Origin: CAMQVM01 sp044433365
GTDB lineage: Bacteria; Bacteroidota; Bacteroidia; Bacteroidales; Rikenellaceae
Direction of reading: 5' to 3'
NCBI GenBank assembly: GCA_044433365.1
Contig: JAWXTR010000075.1
Location: 1 to 16,154, forward strand
DNA: 16,154 nucleotides
The position numbers and the translations under genes were made by a program. The notes beneath the pieces are model-generated. The model made no database searches, was not told the origin of the DNA, and saw nothing but the letters and a program-made list of their open reading frames with translations. Numbering within the stretch: the first letter of the stretch is position 1; every line of letters starts with the position of its first letter. This document shows positions 7,791-15,190 of this stretch, piece after piece.

Positions 7791-7854
7791 TTGGAGGTTT
7801 TCCAGGCATGTAACTAATCGTAAACTAAATTAATAGAGGTTTTGCGAATGACCC
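7787..7854 (+). repeat. R4 repeat, copy B (68 bp)
   Basis: Ungapped match to 2521-2588 at about 81%. Here it is antisense to the nearest gene (mgsA). It is followed by TAGAAGATTCC and then R3 copy c, so R4 and R3 adjoin at this locus. Confidence 0.7.
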
Positions 7855-7889
7855 ATAATAGAAGCTTTTTAGAAGATTCCTATAGCTCA

Positions 7890-7934
7890 AGGGAACTTCT
7901 AAAATCTCTCAAAATCCAGAATTAGAACTCACCT
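7890..7934 (+). repeat. R3 repeat copy c (45 bp)
   Basis: AGGGAACTTCTAAAA to TTAGAACTCACCT. It shares its interior (CTCAAAAT.CAGAAT) with copy d at 8475, which defines a second R3 subfamily distinct from copies b and e. The bases just before it (TTTTTAGAAGATTCC, ending near 7880) form a further reversed half-arm. Confidence 0.7.
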
Positions 7935-7959
7935 TAAAAAACTTCTATTGAAAAATCGG

Positions 7960-7984
7960 TTTGCCACATTTTGTTTGTGGCAAA
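7960..7984 (-). terminator. Probable mgsA terminator
   Basis: TTTGCCACA (7960-7968) pairs with TGTGGCAAA (7976-7984) across a seven-base loop. On the - strand the hairpin comes 8 bases after the mgsA stop and is followed by CCGATTTTTC, a short T-run. This is a modest intrinsic terminator. Confidence 0.6.
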
Positions 7985-7992
7985 AATGGAGA

Positions 7993-8454
7993 CTACTTGA
8001 TAACTCTCTCTACATACGATTTATAATCTCTAACAACTTTCTCGTAAGAACCCTCGAAAAAAGGAGAAGAGATAAGGAAATCGGCTGACGAACGGTTGAT
8101 TGCAGTAGGTACGTTGTAGAGTGTTGCAAGACGAAGAAGTGCTTTAACATCCACATCGTGTGGTTGTGCCATCATCGGATCCCAGAAGAATATTAATACA
8201 TCAATTTGACCCTCTGCAATCGACGATCCTAGCTGTTGGTCGCCCCCAAGCGGACCAGATTTTAGGAAAGTCATATCGAAACGAGGATTGTCGTTACCAT
8301 GACGATTAATAAGCGTTTTTGCAACCATTTTACCCGTTGTACCTGTGCAAATTAGATGGTGGTTTAGGAGTATTTCCCAATTCCAATCTACCCATTCTGC
8401 AAGATCGTGTTTCATGTTGTCGTGTGCCACTAAGGCAATTCTTTTTTTCTCCAT
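7993..8454 (-). CDS. mgsA: Methylglyoxal synthase
   Basis: Converts dihydroxyacetone phosphate to methylglyoxal and phosphate, a phosphate-releasing bypass of lower glycolysis in the cytoplasm. The 153 residues match the E. coli enzyme closely with a +1 offset over the core. SGPLGGDQQ carries the catalytic base Asp72 (E. coli Asp71), FFWDP carries Asp92, and QPHDVDVKALLRLAT carries His99 and Asp102. ALVAHD near the N-terminus gives His11, the equivalent of E. coli His19. CTGTTG at 36-41 is the phosphate-binding turn. All key residues are intact. The N-terminus is about eight residues shorter than in E. coli, which is common in the family. It is on the same strand as cysQ, 233 bases downstream across an AT-rich repeat and R3 copy d. 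I saw no clear TAnnTTTG promoter, so readthrough from cysQ or a non-consensus promoter is possible. Confidence 0.97.
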   Translation of the reverse strand: MEKKRIALVAHDNMKHDLAEWVDWNWEILLNHHLICTGTTGKMVAKTLINRHGNDNPRFDMTFLKSGPLGGDQQLGSSIAEGQIDVLIFFWDPMMAQPHDVDVKALLRLATLYNVPTAINRSSADFLISSPFFEGSYEKVVRDYKSYVERVIK

Positions 8455-8474
8455 AAAAAATTATATAATATTGT

Positions 8475-8519
8475 AGGGAACTTCTAAAATTTCTCAAAAT
8501 TCAGAATTTAGAACTCCCT
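8475..8519 (+). repeat. R3 repeat copy d (45 bp), in the mgsA leader
   Basis: AGGGAACTTCTAAAA to TTAGAACTCCCT. It lies 20 bases upstream of the mgsA start codon, so it would be in the mgsA 5' UTR if transcription starts further upstream. The interior is shared with copy c. Confidence 0.75.
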
Positions 8520-8538
8520 GTAAAAATGGGGCGTGTTT

Positions 8539-8692
8539 AAATTAATTCATAATTTATAATTCATAATTCATAATTTCAATACTTCGGTCAACTTTTGTAA
8601 ACAATTGAATTCCAATACGTAATTTATTTATATTAAAGAAATTTACCGAACCATTATAATTTATAATTAATAATTTATAATTCATAATTATA
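8539..8692. repeat. AT-rich inverted repeat between cysQ and mgsA
   Basis: Two blocks of reiterated ATAATTCATAATTTAT-type sequence (8539-8576 and 8653-8692) flank a 76-base centre. Inside the blocks, TTCGGT (8583-8588) is mirrored by ACCGAA (8645-8650), so the segment is an imperfect foldback. The right block runs through the cysQ stop codon (8688-8690). Confidence 0.5.
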
Positions 8693-9536
8693 ACGTAAAT
8701 CCCTCAATTGTACTAACATAGAAAGGATCGATAATAAGCTGTTCTTTGTTGTACTCTGTAGGGGTGCCATTAAATGTTATAATATTTGCGCCTACCGCTT
8801 TTGCTATTGCTTCGCCAGCGGCGATATCCCAATCAAAAAGTGGAGTAGTTCTAAAATAGATATCTACATTGCCCTCTGCTAATAGGCAAAATTTCTTCGA
8901 GCTACCACAATTTATAACCTCAACCTCTTTATCTTTATATTGCTCTTTTATATGTTCAATAATCTGTATAGTATCAGAGTTTAAATGAGAACGAGTGACT
9001 GCAATTTTTATTATACCACTCTCTCTTGTCTCATTTCTTCCTCTTAATCGTAAGGCAGAACCAAAAAGGGTACTAGTTGTAAATAGTTCACCTTTTTTCT
9101 CACACTCTTCAACCACAAAAGCACCTCTATCGGGATCGCTAAAATATAGTTTATCTTCTGTAGGTACGTATATCACTCCAAAATATGGATTTTTATTGTT
9201 CATAAGCGAAATAGAGATTACAAATTCATCGTTTCGATGAATAAACTCTCTAGTTCCATCGAGAGGATCGACAAGCCAATACAAATCCCAGCTATAACGC
9301 TCTTCGTAGAGAATATTTCGCCCCTCTTCGCTCATTATAGGTATTCTTGTGGTTGTAAGTTGATTTTTAATTGTTTCGTGAGCTATTCGGTCGGCTTTTG
9401 TAACAATAGTATTGTTGGAGTTTAGCGAGGCATCAAACTCTTCTGAAGAGTTATACAACTTCATTATCTCCTTACCTGCTTTAATAGCTGCATTTGCTCC
9501 ACTTACTATTAAAAAATCTATAAATTCCCTCTCCAT
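8688..9536 (-). CDS. cysQ: 3'(2'),5'-bisphosphate nucleotidase CysQ (inositol monophosphatase family)
   Basis: A Mg-dependent phosphatase of the IMPase superfamily, predicted to hydrolyse PAP, the by-product of sulfate assimilation or sulfation, to AMP and phosphate. The 282 residues fit. Metal-site motifs are intact: SEEGR after the first helices, YWLVDPLDGTREFIHRNDEF (motif 1, near 110-130) and FDWDIAAGEAIAKAVGA (motif 2, near 238-254). The REFI.RN.EF pattern after motif 1 is characteristic of CysQ rather than of inositol or fructose-bisphosphate phosphatases. The start ATG is preceded by AAGAGGA. It is the last gene of the flippase-dut-TPR-cysQ run, 82 bases after the TPR stop with no promoter seen between, so probably co-transcribed with it. 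Its end overlaps an AT-rich repeat, which may have supplied the terminal codons. No sulfate-assimilation gene is in view; the substrate call rests on the family. Confidence 0.9.
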   Translation of the reverse strand: MEREFIDFLIVSGANAAIKAGKEIMKLYNSSEEFDASLNSNNTIVTKADRIAHETIKNQLTTTRIPIMSEEGRNILYEERYSWDLYWLVDPLDGTREFIHRNDEFVISISLMNNKNPYFGVIYVPTEDKLYFSDPDRGAFVVEECEKKGELFTTSTLFGSALRLRGRNETRESGIIKIAVTRSHLNSDTIQIIEHIKEQYKDKEVEVINCGSSKKFCLLAEGNVDIYFRTTPLFDWDIAAGEAIAKAVGANIITFNGTPTEYNKEQLIIDPFYVSTIEGFTL

Positions 9537-9618
9537 TCCTCTCTTTTTTGTAAAAACTTTTTTAAGCGTTTATGCTTTATGTTTTTGGTTTGTCATCCCT
9601 TATAGGGGCATGATAAAA

Positions 9619-11361
9619 TTATTTTTTGCTATTTTTTTCGCTGCTACCTCCATTTTTCCTCTCTTCTACAACGCTACTATCGGCTCCAGCAGTAACGGCT
9701 CTATCCCAATAAATATTGGCTGAGATGGTATCACCCTGAGCAGCGAAAATATCGCCAAGATGTAGAAGTAGTTCGCTATTGTTTGTTGTATCAAGGGCAA
9801 TAGCTCTGCGAATCTCTTTTTTTGCCTCCTCATAACGCCCCAACTTATAAAGAATCCAACCATAAGTGTCGATATATGTTGCGTTATCAGGCTCTTTTGA
9901 TACTACTAACGACGACATTGTTAGAGCCTTTTCCAAATTTTTATTCTCTTCGCTTAGAAAATAGCTATAGTTGTTTAGCACTATAATATTATTTGGATCT
10001 AGCTTTAAGGCGTTGTCATAATATTTATATGTTTTTTTAAGGTTATTTAGCTGATAATATAAATCGCCAATATATCCTATATATGCACTTTTTAGTGAGT
10101 CGTTTTGAGCAGCTGCAACACACTCTTCGGTAATAGAAATTGCTTTATTTACATCGCCTTGGAGTGTATAGACATTCGAAATAAGAAGCTTTATATCAGT
10201 ATCATCTTTAAAAATATTTAGAGCACTATTACAATACTCCAAAAGTTTATCAGGTTCATCGTTTAAGTATGATTCAATCCCTATAACCTGCTCGTATGCT
10301 CGGCGTTTATATTGCTCATCTTCCAAATACTCCTTATACACATTTGATGCCTCTTTTGTAAGTCCAGAGTTGATAAGGTGCATAGCATAAAGCTCGGCTA
10401 CCTCCCAGTTTCCTGCATACGCCACCCTTAGGGTATTTACCAGTGCTTCAACCTGTGGGTAGTAATCCCTATAGAACTCTGCTTTTTTAATTACTGAGTT
10501 AAAATAGTCTATTTTTCTATTTAGCTCTAGCCCTTTATTTGAAAATAGGTCGTTTAGCGAACCCATATATTGGGCCACACTACCATTTTGTTGGTAAAAT
10601 TCGTTGATAGCTACCTGAAAGTTTAGTGACGATGGATCCAGTCTTTTTGCAATCTCAAAATGTATTGATGCCTGTTCAAGATTTTTCTCAGCTGCGTATG
10701 CTTGAGCCAGTGAAATGATTAAATCTTGATTATCTGGAAAACTACTGACTAGCTCTTGGGCTGTCTCGATAGATTTTCTAGTCATATTTAACCTGCTGTA
10801 CAACTCTTGTTGATACATCAGAATCTCAGGACGTTTGCCAAACAACACTTTTGCCGAATCGAGAGTACTAACCGCCTCAAAAGGCATATTATAGCTATCT
10901 TGTATCTGTGCTTTTTGAAGATGAAGATTTATTTTCTTATTGTTTTTTTCTAAAAGTTTGTCTATCGTACCAATCGCCTCAGTTGGATTATTGGAATTAC
11001 TACAAAGTATTATCTTCAAATAGAGATATTCTCGGTTGTCTGGATCATTTTGAAGTGCCCTCTCAAGATACTCAATCGATTTATTAATATCACCACCTTT
11101 TTGCGCCATTTGATAGAGAGTAGGACCATGAAGAGAATCTATATCTAATATCTTATTAAATATAGAGTACGCTTTCGATAAATCTTTATATAACACCTTT
11201 TCTCGTATCGCTTGCAGATACAAATCGGTAACTTTCGCAGAGTCTACATCATATTTTGACTCTATACGATAAGTGTCACTATCGTTTTTCTGCTTTTTTT
11301 GTGGAGAAGAAAAGGCTAAACCTATTGCTGCTACTGCAACAATTACTATTTCTCCTATCAT
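9619..11361 (-). CDS. TPR-repeat protein, probably exported
   Basis: A 580-residue protein made almost wholly of tetratricopeptide repeats. Clear repeats include SIEYLERALQNDPDNREYLYL, YYDNALKLDPNNIIVLNNYS, and YGWILYKLGRYEEAKKEIRRAI near the C-terminus. The N-terminus (MIGEIVIVAVAAIGLAFSS) is one hydrophobic stretch followed by a charged, Ser-rich segment, so a signal peptide or anchor is likely, though it lacks the usual leading Lys/Arg and has no lipobox Cys. I chose ATG 11361. A TTG at 11415 would add 18 residues including several Lys and begin 5 bases from repeat R5; it cannot be excluded. TPR proteins of this type commonly follow dut in Bacteroidales and are taken to serve as scaffolds for envelope or glycan assembly. 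That role is inference. The C-terminal tail is low-complexity (Gly, Ser, Asn, Lys). Confidence 0.85.
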   Translation of the reverse strand: MIGEIVIVAVAAIGLAFSSPQKKQKNDSDTYRIESKYDVDSAKVTDLYLQAIREKVLYKDLSKAYSIFNKILDIDSLHGPTLYQMAQKGGDINKSIEYLERALQNDPDNREYLYLKIILCSNSNNPTEAIGTIDKLLEKNNKKINLHLQKAQIQDSYNMPFEAVSTLDSAKVLFGKRPEILMYQQELYSRLNMTRKSIETAQELVSSFPDNQDLIISLAQAYAAEKNLEQASIHFEIAKRLDPSSLNFQVAINEFYQQNGSVAQYMGSLNDLFSNKGLELNRKIDYFNSVIKKAEFYRDYYPQVEALVNTLRVAYAGNWEVAELYAMHLINSGLTKEASNVYKEYLEDEQYKRRAYEQVIGIESYLNDEPDKLLEYCNSALNIFKDDTDIKLLISNVYTLQGDVNKAISITEECVAAAQNDSLKSAYIGYIGDLYYQLNNLKKTYKYYDNALKLDPNNIIVLNNYSYFLSEENKNLEKALTMSSLVVSKEPDNATYIDTYGWILYKLGRYEEAKKEIRRAIALDTTNNSELLLHLGDIFAAQGDTISANIYWDRAVTAGADSSVVEERKNGGSSEKNSKK

Positions 11362-11419
11362 ATATGTATCTTTAATTTTGAGGAGTTTAAAAAAATAAAT
11401 TTCCTCTATTTTCAAGCTC

Positions 11420-11586
11420 TAAGTAGGGTAAAATAATTATTGGTGTATTTTTAAAAGTGCTATTGGAGATGAGATTTTTTGCTATTGAATCGAAAATATA
11501 GTGGTTCTATATTGAGATTTAATAGTGAAAAATATCGCTCCAAGAGTGCTATTAAGAATATGGCAATAATTGTTTTACACTACTTA
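11420..11586. repeat. Full palindromic repeat R5 (about 167 bp)
   Basis: The left part (11420-11513) is a near-identical reverse copy of bases 1-94. The right part (about 11495-11586) is a diverged forward version of the same sequence, roughly 70-75% by eye. The whole element is therefore an imperfect palindrome centred on AATATAG/CTATATT near 11504. Ends are TAAGTAGGGTAAAA and TTTTACACTACTTA. It fills the space between dut and the TPR gene and includes the dut stop codon (11584-11586). In the dut-TPR mRNA it could form a very long stem-loop. Confidence 0.8.
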
Positions 11587-12015
11587 TTTTCCTGTAGAGC
11601 CAAAACCACCACTACCTCTCTGAGTTTCAGAAAGTAACTCCATCTCTTGCCACTCAATCTGCTCAAAACGTGCAACTATAAGCTGCGCAATTCTCTCAGC
11701 AGGCTCGATAGTGTAGTTTTCGTTTGAAAGATTAACAAGAATAATTTTAATCTCACCTCTATAATCTGCATCAATAGTGCCAGGAGAGTTTAATACCGTA
11801 ATCCCAAATTTTGCAGCTAGTCCGCTACGTGGACGCACCTGCATCTCATATCCCTCTGGTAGTTCGACGTAAAGCCCTGTTGGTATCATTGCTCTCTCTA
11901 GCGAACCAAGAGTTATCGCTTCACTAATATCTGCTCTGACGTCTAATCCAGCTGAAAGAGGAGTTTCGTATGCTGGAAGTTGATTTTTTGATTTATTTAT
12001 TACTTTTACTTTCAT
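11584..12015 (-). CDS. dut: dUTP diphosphatase (dUTPase)
   Basis: A trimeric dUTPase that hydrolyses dUTP to dUMP and PPi, limiting uracil in DNA and feeding dTMP synthesis. At 143 residues the length is standard. All five motifs are present in order: I AGLDVRA (22-28), II RPRSGLA (61-67), III GTIDADYRGEI (79-89, with the catalytic Asp), IV RIAQLIV (108-114) and V RGSGGFGSTG (133-142), the last being the Gly-rich arm that closes over the substrate. The ATG start is the only one that preserves the first beta strand. It is the second gene of a - strand run. R3 copy e lies in the 89-base gap to the upstream flippase, and palindrome R5 follows, supplying the stop codon itself. No promoter of its own is evident, so it is probably co-transcribed from the flippase promoter. 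Confidence 0.97.
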   Translation of the reverse strand: MKVKVINKSKNQLPAYETPLSAGLDVRADISEAITLGSLERAMIPTGLYVELPEGYEMQVRPRSGLAAKFGITVLNSPGTIDADYRGEIKIILVNLSNENYTIEPAERIAQLIVARFEQIEWQEMELLSETQRGSGGFGSTGK

Positions 12016-12048
12016 TAAATTATATATCTTAAATGTTAAATTCCCTAT

Positions 12049-12094
12049 GGGGGAGTTCTAATAATTGATTTTATTCGATTTTTAGAAGTTCCCT
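12049..12094 (-). repeat. R3 repeat copy e (46 bp)
   Basis: In reverse complement this is nearly identical to copy b at 7504-7549, interior included. It lies 33 bases upstream of the dut start codon and just after the flippase stop, so it is in the operon mRNA between two genes. AATTCCCTAT at 12040-12048 just outside repeats part of an arm. Confidence 0.75.
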
Positions 12095-12104
12095 ATAGCA
12101 ATTT

Positions 12105-13586
12105 CTATCTTTTTCTACCTCTTAAACGTTGTAAAACTCTCTCTTCGTATGCAAAGTATGCCACAAATATAATAAAAAAAAGTGTAGCAATAATAGTTTC
12201 TACAACTAACGATTCAAATTTTATAAAATTAAATAGCGCAAAGAGTATAAGAGTGAGAGCGGTATATTTGCCAATTGATTTTATATCGTAAGGAGTTTTC
12301 ATATATTTTTGATTTAATATATAGCTAATAATCACTATAAAGCCATAACATCCAAGTCGAGACCAAGCACTACCAGCATAGCCCAATTTAGGAATAAGTA
12401 GAAAATTTAACAAAATAGTAACAGCAAGTCCAGCAAATGAGATAAAAATAGCTATAAAAGTCTTTTCCTCTACCTTATACCAATAAGAGAGATTTACATA
12501 CACTCCAAAAAGTAGGTTTGAGCCTAAAACTATAGGGACAATTGGTAATCCAATTCGATATTTGTCGCCAATAAAATATTGGAAGTAGTCGATATATAGA
12601 TTTATAAATAGAAATATCGCTAGAGATGCAATTGTAAAATATTTTAGTGCCTCAGCGTTTCTATCCTTAAATTCACTGCTTTTTACCTCTGACAAAAAGT
12701 ATGGTTCGGCTGCAAACCTATACATTTGAGTAAATAGATAGATAAAAGCCCCAAGTTTCATGATTGCTGAGTATATTCCAAGCTGATAGGTTGCTTCACT
12801 ATCTGGAAGCAAAAAGTATATCATCTGTCTATCGGCAAACTCATTTGCTGTGCCGCTAAAGCTGCTTATAAATAGTGGCAACGAGAACAAAAATACGCTT
12901 TTTACCACCTTTTTGTCAATATTCACTCTAAAACCTTCTATGTTTCGGCTAAGTTGTAGAAGCGTAATAATTGAGGCGGCTAAATTTGCTACAAACACAT
13001 ATCCTACACCAAAACTCTCGTTCCAAAGCGATGATAAAATCCCTTTGGAGCTTAAATAGGGTAGTGCTGAGTAGAAAAATATAGATAGTAAAAGATATAC
13101 CAACACATTTGTCACCTTTACAACCATAAACCTTTTTACACGTCCCTGTGCTCTAAGCCTTGCAAATGGAAGTGATGTAATGGCATCAAGAGCTATAATT
13201 GCTGCAACTATAGGTATGATTTTTATATCTCCAGCTTTGTCGGCTCCTAATGCACTATATATATTGTCTGAAAAAAGTGTAATAACCACAAAAAATAGGA
13301 TAGAGAGAAGCGATATAAATGTAGAAAGAGAGTTAAATAATCTCTTTTTATCCTCTTCGCTCGCTGATTTTCCAATAAATCTAAAGTATCCAGTCTCAAA
13401 ACCGAGTGTTAAAAATGTTAATCCAAATGGAATAACGGTATAGTAATAGCTCATAACCCCATACATTGACTCTGAAAATAGAGATAGGTAGGTAAAATAT
13501 GGCGTGAGTATATAACTAAAGAAACGGGTGATAATTGTAGTCATCCCGTAGGTTGCAGTTTGTGAAATAAGTTTCTTTATTGACAT
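12105..13586 (-). CDS. Wzx-like polysaccharide/oligosaccharide flippase
   Basis: A polytopic inner-membrane protein of 493 residues with about 12-14 hydrophobic segments spread along its whole length, as in MOP-superfamily (Wzx/PST) lipid-linked glycan flippases. Supporting features are the N-terminal amphipathic start (MSIKKLISQTATYGMTTIITRF), the FETGYFRF stretch near residues 63-70 common in this family, and short basic cytoplasmic loops such as RLRAQGRVKRF. The C-terminus ends in basic residues (RLRGRKR), consistent with a cytoplasmic tail. It should move undecaprenyl-linked sugar units for O-antigen, capsule or another glycan; the exact substrate cannot be read. No glycosyltransferase genes are in view. 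Instead it heads the flippase-dut-TPR-cysQ run, an arrangement I recall as typical in Bacteroidales. The promoter is probably the TACATTTG box at 13606-13613, about 20 bases upstream. Confidence 0.88.
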   Translation of the reverse strand: MSIKKLISQTATYGMTTIITRFFSYILTPYFTYLSLFSESMYGVMSYYYTVIPFGLTFLTLGFETGYFRFIGKSASEEDKKRLFNSLSTFISLLSILFFVVITLFSDNIYSALGADKAGDIKIIPIVAAIIALDAITSLPFARLRAQGRVKRFMVVKVTNVLVYLLLSIFFYSALPYLSSKGILSSLWNESFGVGYVFVANLAASIITLLQLSRNIEGFRVNIDKKVVKSVFLFSLPLFISSFSGTANEFADRQMIYFLLPDSEATYQLGIYSAIMKLGAFIYLFTQMYRFAAEPYFLSEVKSSEFKDRNAEALKYFTIASLAIFLFINLYIDYFQYFIGDKYRIGLPIVPIVLGSNLLFGVYVNLSYWYKVEEKTFIAIFISFAGLAVTILLNFLLIPKLGYAGSAWSRLGCYGFIVIISYILNQKYMKTPYDIKSIGKYTALTLILFALFNFIKFESLVVETIIATLFFIIFVAYFAYEERVLQRLRGRKR

Positions 13587-13605
13587 TTTTTCTTTTATTA
13601 TATCG

Positions 13606-13613
13606 CAAATGTA
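13606..13613 (-). promoter_or_regulatory. -7 box of the flippase operon promoter
   Basis: TACATTTG on the - strand matches TAnnTTTG. Transcription would start near 13599, giving a leader of about 13 bases. The matching -33 would fall near 13632-13637, where the sequence is not a good match (ATTG lies slightly closer). Confidence 0.5.
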
Positions 13614-13655
13614 CGCTATATTTTAATAACAATGAAATAATTAGAAAAAAATATG

Positions 13656-13663
13656 TATTTTTG
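13656..13663 (+). promoter_or_regulatory. -7 box of the proS promoter
   Basis: TATTTTTG fits TAnnTTTG, with a start expected near 13670 and a 28-base leader before ATG 13698. The -33 region is poor and coincides with that of the divergent flippase promoter. The box overlaps the upstream ATG at 13653, which argues against that ATG as the proS start. Confidence 0.5.
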
Positions 13664-13697
13664 TACTCTGATATTAATACATATACTATATATAAAG

Positions 13698-15182
13698 ATG
13701 GCAAAAGAGCTAAAAGAGGTTGTAAACCGTGAAGACAACTACTCGTTGTGGTACAACAATCTTGTTGTAAAAGCAGGTTTGGCTGAAAATTCGGCTGTAA
13801 GAGGTTGTATGGTAATTAAACCATACGGATATGCAATTTGGGAAAAGATGCAGCGTGCACTTGACGATATGTTTAAGGCTACAGGGCATCAAAATGCCTA
13901 TTTTCCGCTATTTATCCCTAAATCATTCTTTAGTAAAGAGGCAAACCATGTTGATGGTTTTGCAAAAGAGTGTGCAGTGGTTACTCACTATCGTCTAAAA
14001 AACGATCCTGATGGTAAAGGTGTAGTTGTCGATGAGGATGCTCGTCTGGAAGAGGAGCTAATCGTGCGCCCTACTTCTGAAACGATTATCTGGAATACAT
14101 ATAAAAATTGGATTCAATCATATCGTGACCTTCCAATTCTTTGTAACCAATGGGCAAATGTCGTTCGCTGGGAGATGCGTACTCGCCTTTTCCTTCGTAC
14201 TGCTGAGTTTCTTTGGCAAGAGGGGCATACTGCTCACGAAACACGTGAGGAGGCTATTGCTGAGACAAAACAGATGATTAACGTATATGCTGATTTTGCT
14301 CAAAATTGGATGGCTGTGCCAGTTGTAATTGGTCATAAATCCGAAAATGAGCGTTTTGCTGGTGCTGAAGATACTCTAACTATTGAGGCTCTTATGCAAG
14401 ATGGTAAAGCTCTTCAATCTGGTACTTCTCACTTCCTTGGTCAAAACTTTGCAAAAGCATTTGATGTTAAGTTTGCTGGTCGTGAGGGTCAAATGGATTA
14501 TGTTTGGGCTACCTCTTGGGGTGTATCTACTCGCCTTATGGGTGCGCTTATTATGGCTCACTCTGATAATAATGGTTTAGTACTTCCTCCAAAGCTTGCC
14601 CCTATTCAGGTTGCAATGATACCTATATATAAAGGTGAGGAGCAGTTAAAGGCAGTAATGGAGCGTATTGATGCAATAGCAACTAAACTAAAATCTCTTG
14701 GTGTCAGCGTAAAAGTCGACGATAGAGATAATGTTCGTTCTGGATTTAAATTTGCTGAGTATGAACTTAAAGGTGTGCCAGTACGTTTAGCTATGGGTGC
14801 TCGTGATGTGCAAAATGGTACAATTGAGGTGGCTCGTCGTGATACTCTTGAGAAAAATACTATCTCTGTTGAGGGGATTGAAGAGTATATTGTTGCTCTG
14901 CTTGATGAAATTCAAAACAATATTTTCCAGAAAGCACTTGATTTCCGTGCCGAGAAAACAACTAAAGTTGATACCTACGATGAATTTAAACAGGTTCTTG
15001 ACCAGAAAGGTGGCTTTGTACTTGCACACTGGGACGGAACTGTTGAGACTGAAGAGCAAATCAAAGCAGAGACAAAAGCTACTATTCGTTGTATTCCTGT
15101 GGATGCTCCTCAGGAAGAGGGAGTGTGTATTCTTACAGGTAAACCATCTAATAAGAGAGTTTTGTTTGCTCGCTCATACTAA
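13698..15182 (+). CDS. proS: Prolyl-tRNA synthetase (archaeal/eukaryotic type)
   Basis: A cytoplasmic class II aminoacyl-tRNA synthetase that attaches proline to tRNA-Pro. The chosen start gives 494 residues, beginning MAKELKEVV. An ATG 45 bases upstream adds 15 hydrophobic residues but overlaps the predicted -7 box. Class II motifs are clear: motif 2 RWEMRTRLFLRTAEFLWQEG near 160-180 and motif 3 GVSTRLMGALIMAHSDNNG near 275-293. Between motifs 1 and 2 lies RPTSETIIW, the ProRS proline/ATP loop. There is no inserted editing domain, which together with the C-terminal extension ending in RSY (Tyr-terminal) marks the short archaeal/eukaryotic-type ProRS used by Bacteroidota. The anticodon domain occupies about residues 300-400. 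It is divergent from the flippase and followed by a 103-bp foldback and the rRNA promoter region. Confidence 0.96.
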   Translation: MAKELKEVVNREDNYSLWYNNLVVKAGLAENSAVRGCMVIKPYGYAIWEKMQRALDDMFKATGHQNAYFPLFIPKSFFSKEANHVDGFAKECAVVTHYRLKNDPDGKGVVVDEDARLEEELIVRPTSETIIWNTYKNWIQSYRDLPILCNQWANVVRWEMRTRLFLRTAEFLWQEGHTAHETREEAIAETKQMINVYADFAQNWMAVPVVIGHKSENERFAGAEDTLTIEALMQDGKALQSGTSHFLGQNFAKAFDVKFAGREGQMDYVWATSWGVSTRLMGALIMAHSDNNGLVLPPKLAPIQVAMIPIYKGEEQLKAVMERIDAIATKLKSLGVSVKVDDRDNVRSGFKFAEYELKGVPVRLAMGARDVQNGTIEVARRDTLEKNTISVEGIEEYIVALLDEIQNNIFQKALDFRAEKTTKVDTYDEFKQVLDQKGGFVLAHWDGTVETEEQIKAETKATIRCIPVDAPQEEGVCILTGKPSNKRVLFARSY

Positions 15183-15190
15183 ATATATAT

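Larger units (their letters stand above)
6908..7992. other. 1085-bp non-coding gap rich in hairpins and repeats
   Basis: I see no credible gene here. From left to right it holds the AT-rich leader of the glycogen gene with a candidate promoter (7152-7182), a perfect 16-bp hairpin (7237-7273), R3 copy b, a 22-bp-stem terminator (7552-7598), R2 copy B, a small hairpin (CACTTTTT at 7713-7720 pairing with 7724-7731), a perfect 19-bp hairpin (7749-7790), R4 copy B, R3 copy c and the probable mgsA terminator (7960-7984). Confidence 0.75.

Noticed and set aside
7504..8519. Integron attC array (repeated inverted-end elements between genes)
   Set aside because: No RYYYAAC/GTTRRRY core sites, no integrase, and the genes between copies are core housekeeping genes, not cassettes.
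9537..9618. Hairpin-like CCCTTATAGGGG in the TPR-cysQ gap as a terminator
   Set aside because: The stem is short and imperfect with no T-run; the gap looks like an intra-operon spacer.
11362..11415. TTG start adding 18 residues to the TPR protein
   Set aside because: It is a rare start codon immediately beside the R5 end, and the internal ATG gives a usable hydrophobic leader. It is kept only as an alternative, because the extension would add basic residues to the signal region.
13653..13697. Upstream ATG giving proS a 15-residue hydrophobic N-terminal extension
   Set aside because: It overlaps the predicted -7 box, and ProRS homologues begin near MAKELKEVV, so ATG 13698 is preferred.
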